Shown piece after piece: positions 61,910-64,000 of a stretch of 64,000 nt of DNA. Position numbers and translations under genes: made by a program. The stretch's first letter is position 1; every line of letters starts with the position of its first letter. The notes beneath the pieces were generated by a model that did not search any database, had not been told where the DNA came from, and saw nothing but the letters and a program-made list of their open reading frames with translations. Source of the DNA: JBLHZY01 sp050633265. Lineage in GTDB: Bacteria; Pseudomonadota; Alphaproteobacteria; Rhodobacterales; Rhodobacteraceae. The stretch lies in NCBI GenBank assembly GCA_050633265.1, contig JBOEGE010000001.1, positions 372,001 through 436,000 of the forward strand, written 5' to 3'.

Positions 61910-62286
61910 TTTATGAAAATCTGCGGGATTTGTCGTTGATCTTGGTCAACTTCCCCATCCCCAAACCCCGCGCGCCTCCCCCTTGAGCGCGCCGCCAAAA
62001 GCGCCCAAACCCTCTTTGCTCCGGCAATGTTTCAAAACATTTCAGCCCCAAGCAGAAATCAGCGCGCCAAGGGGCACCGCATAACCCGTTGATTAAAAAG
62101 AACTTTCAGCCCGCAAAACCTCTTGCCCCAGAATTGCCACATTTCAGCCCCCTGAGCGCCCCATCGCCATGCTTGGCTTTTCCCAGAGGCTCCGCCAAAT
62201 AAGCGCCTCGCAAGACAGAGAAAAACAGAGAAAAACAGCAAATCCCGGCCAGACCATCGGCCACATCCCTAACAAGGAGCAGGCAA
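61910..62286. other. Intergenic region
   Basis: 377 bp before the 40-aa ORF. It contains an A-rich stretch (62215-62240, AGACAGAGAAAAACAGAGAAAAAC), a partial tandem repeat of GAGAAAAACA. No protein-like frame. Confidence 0.4.
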
Positions 62287-62409
62287 ATGAATACGATCCA
62301 ACAGGCGGCCTCTCAGCCAAAATCCGCAGGCCAAAACGCGCCGCAAAAACCCGTGCCAAGCCAAGCGCCGCGCGAGCCGGTAAAATATTCCGACTGGGCC
62401 AGCATCTGA
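62287..62409 (+). CDS. 40-aa small protein with YSDW end
   Basis: A 40-codon frame preceded by AAGGAGCAGG at a good distance. The first ~28 residues are Gln/Ala/Pro-rich and disordered; the end reads REPVKYSDWASI. This resembles the EPxRYGDW motif near the end of DUF1674/SdhAF4-like assembly factors but lacks the terminal KGIxxDF. Whether it is a truncated relative or chance likeness is open. Confidence 0.6.
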   Translation: MNTIQQAASQPKSAGQNAPQKPVPSQAPREPVKYSDWASI

Positions 62410-62539
62410 TCCCCGCAGCTCTTGGGCCCGCGCACCATGCCTCTTTTGGCTCAATGGCTGCGCCCATAACCCATCAGCCTTGCGCCAATGCGCGATTCCT
62501 CTAAGTTGAGCCGCGATTGCCACTCGCATCGGATCTCAA

Positions 62540-62935
62540 ATGAGCGCGCAAAAACCCAACGATATGCCCCCCAAGCAAACGGATGAAAACGCCCCCGTTT
62601 CGGCGATCCGCAATCTTGGCCCGGCCTCCGAGGATCTCTATGCGCGCGCCGGGATTAAGAACGCGGCTGAGCTGCGCGCGCTTGGGCCCGATGAGGCCTA
62701 CCTTCGCTTGCTGCGCAATGGCTCAAGGCCGCATTTCATCGCCTATTACGCGCTTGTGATGGGGCTGCAAGGGCGCCCTTGGAACGATTGCAAAGGGGCC
62801 GAAAAAGCTGCCCTGCGCAAGAAATTTGATGTGCTCAAAGCAATGGCCAAAAAGCCCGGGCCAGATGGCGCAGCCCCCGGCCTTCCTGAAGGGATCGCCC
62901 GCTTTATGGATCAGATCGGCCTCCGCGCAGGCTAA
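62540..62935 (+). CDS. TfoX C-terminal domain protein
   Basis: 131 aa. SAIRNLGPASEDLYARAGIKNAAELRALG is the start of the TfoX/Sxy C-terminal (helix-hairpin-like) domain (PF04994); a disordered Lys/Pro tail leads into it. It stands alone, without the N-terminal TfoX domain, as in many alphaproteobacteria. A DNA-uptake role is not implied. Start ATG 62540 or 62564. Confidence 0.85.
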   Translation: MSAQKPNDMPPKQTDENAPVSAIRNLGPASEDLYARAGIKNAAELRALGPDEAYLRLLRNGSRPHFIAYYALVMGLQGRPWNDCKGAEKAALRKKFDVLKAMAKKPGPDGAAPGLPEGIARFMDQIGLRAG

Positions 62936-63023
62936 TCTTCACAAATGACACGCGGCCAAGTCACGCAGCACCGCCCGCCCCGGCCGCCCAATTCCCCGCA
63001 AGCCGCTCCCCACAAACCCATCG

Positions 63024-63061
63024 CAAAAGAAAAGCCGCGCTTCGGTCTCCCAAAGCGCGGC
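63024..63061 (-). terminator. Terminator of ndk
   Basis: GCCGCGCTT (63034-63042) pairs with AAGCGCGGC (63053-63061). On the minus strand the stem is followed by TTTTCTTTT. It lies 45 bp past the ndk stop. Confidence 0.85.
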
Positions 63062-63105
63062 CCTATCTCTCTCAATCTCAAGCTTTTCAGCTCGAAAGCG
63101 GCGGC

Positions 63106-63528
63106 TTAGCCAACCAGCTCAAGACCCGAGAAGAAGTAAGCGATTTCTTGTGCGGCTGTGTCTGGCGCATCCGAACCATGCACCGAGTTTTCGCCAACGG
63201 ATTCTGCGAATTCCGCGCGGATTGTGCCCGGGGCTGCATCGGCTGGGTTTGTTGCGCCCATCACTTCGCGGTTTTTGGCAATGGCGCCTTCGCCTTCCAA
63301 AACCTGAACAACAACTGGCTCAGAGGCCATGAATTCGCACAATTCGCCGTAAAACGGGCGCTCTGCATGGACTTCATAGAATTTGCCCGCTTGGGCAACG
63401 GTGAGGTGAATACGCTTTTGCGCGATGATGCGCAGGCCAGCTTCTTCGAACTTGGCGTTGATTTTGCCAGTCAGGTTGCGGCGTGTTGCGTCTGGTTTGA
63501 TGATCGAGAATGTGCGCTCAAGGGCCAT
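63106..63528 (-). CDS. ndk: Nucleoside diphosphate kinase
   Basis: 140 aa; exchanges phosphate between NTPs and NDPs through a phospho-His intermediate. The active His is in ENSVHGSDAP near residue 117, with TFSIIKPDATRRNL at the N-terminus and the YFFS end. ATG 63528 is the conserved start. Confidence 0.97.
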   Translation of the reverse strand: MALERTFSIIKPDATRRNLTGKINAKFEEAGLRIIAQKRIHLTVAQAGKFYEVHAERPFYGELCEFMASEPVVVQVLEGEGAIAKNREVMGATNPADAAPGTIRAEFAESVGENSVHGSDAPDTAAQEIAYFFSGLELVG

Positions 63529-63737
63529 GGGAGATCTGCCTTTTCTAAGGGGCGGCAGGCACCATGCCCGCCAAATTTGCTGGCGCTCGCTTAGCATGGG
63601 ATTTGCGCCTTGAAAAGCCGCGAATGGCCCAAGCGCGCCCCTGGCTCTCTCTGCCAAAGGCGCTTGCCGCCCAATGCGCTTGCCGCCCAACACGCTTGTC
63701 GATTGACGCGCCCGCGCGCTTAAGGCATGTGCCTCGC

Positions 63738-64000
63738 ATGTTACGCATATCAGACATCACATATTCCGTTGAAGGCCGCCCCCTCTTTGAAGGCGCCTCC
63801 GCAACAATCCCGACAGGTCATAAGGTTGGCCTGATTGGCCGCAATGGCGCGGGCAAAACCACGCTGTTCAAGCTGATCCGCAATGAGCTGGTCCTTGAGG
63901 GCGGCACCATCACCATCCCGGATCGCGCCCGCATCGGCGGCGTGGCCCAAGAGGTGCCCGGCAATGAGATCTCGCTGATTGATACGGTGCTTGCCGCCGA
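63738..64000 (+). CDS. ABC-F family ATPase, N-terminal part
   Basis: The first ~87 codons are visible; the gene runs off the right edge. MLRISDITYSVEGRPLFEGA starts it; Walker A GRNGAGKTTLFKL is near residue 35. The VAQEVPG strand is the Q-loop. ABC-F proteins are ribosome-associated ATPases. Which subfamily is not decidable from this part. Confidence 0.88.
   Translation, partial: MLRISDITYSVEGRPLFEGASATIPTGHKVGLIGRNGAGKTTLFKLIRNELVLEGGTITIPDRARIGGVAQEVPGNEISLIDTVLAA

Overview
The window is a GC-rich alphaproteobacterial chromosome segment, most likely Rhodobacterales (Roseobacter/Rhodobacter type). The case rests on gene content and neighbourhoods: purS/purQ as separate genes, purC divergent from an F1-ATPase zeta-inhibitor (DUF1476) gene, RNase E with an acidic insert in its S1 domain, a CtrA-type box (TTAA-N7-TTAA), a LexA-type box (GAAC-N7-GAAC), an Entner-Doudoroff-style zwf-pgl-pgi cluster, and corrinoid one-carbon genes next to a 'virulence factor' family protein. 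No taxonomy was computed.

Layout. 0-4 kb: an AT-rich, probably acquired HNH nuclease gene, then a membrane GGDEF-EAL protein with a CtrA box. 4-10.4 kb: nitronate monooxygenase, acyl-CoA ligase, AbrB-family membrane protein, rlmE and ppx. 10.8-15.2 kb: one-carbon locus 1 (virulence-factor family protein, MetF-like reductase, methyl-THF:corrinoid methyltransferase, corrinoid reductive activator), then tRNA-Gly. 15.8-19.6 kb: pgi, pgl, zwf, with a 14-bp palindrome in front of zwf. 19.7-23.3 kb: radical SAM protein, HNH protein, esterase, AlkA-like glycosylase and a 40-aa membrane protein. 23.3-27.5 kb: cobK-cbiD divergent from cobA-cobB. 27.6-32.7 kb: MFS transporter, P450 plus hydrolase pair, ccdA, tusA-like. 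33-39.6 kb: rne, then dctB-dctD. 39.8-44.6 kb: the purine genes purC-purS and purQ, separated by an alcohol dehydrogenase, a secreted protein and a MerR cassette with a readable MerR-type promoter. 44.8-52.3 kb: DUF1476, MprF-like protein, then one-carbon locus 2 (betaine-homocysteine-type methyltransferase, corrinoid protein, DUF1638) with an SOS-boxed radical SAM gene between, and sufE. 52.3-57 kb: lipoprotein, rnd, purM-purN, a metallo-hydrolase, tRNA-Met/Ile2. 57.5-64 kb: TbpB-like lipoprotein, histidine kinase, metallo-hydrolase, tRNA-Asn, small proteins, TfoX-like protein, ndk and the start of an ABC-F gene.

How the genes fit together. The clearest theme is B12 and one-carbon chemistry. 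cobA, cbiD, cobK and cobB make the corrin ring. Two loci about 33 kb apart supply a corrinoid carrier, its reductive activator, the methyl-THF methyltransferase, a MetF-like enzyme that could run oxidatively, and a betaine-homocysteine-type methyltransferase. Together they look like a demethylation route for methylated amines or betaines feeding THF. No MttB-type substrate methyltransferase is present here. A second theme is purine synthesis (purC, S, Q, M, N).

The less expected signals lie between genes: a three-unit, 24-bp tandem hairpin array that starts inside the last codons of purN, with a compensatory base-pair swap; a similar tandem repetition of the dctB 3' end; a dispersed GCCTCCGGCGGG-GATATTT element; and regulatory sites that can be read directly (CtrA, LexA, LacI-like, MerR-type). 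dctD also lacks the GAFTGA loop needed to engage sigma-54.
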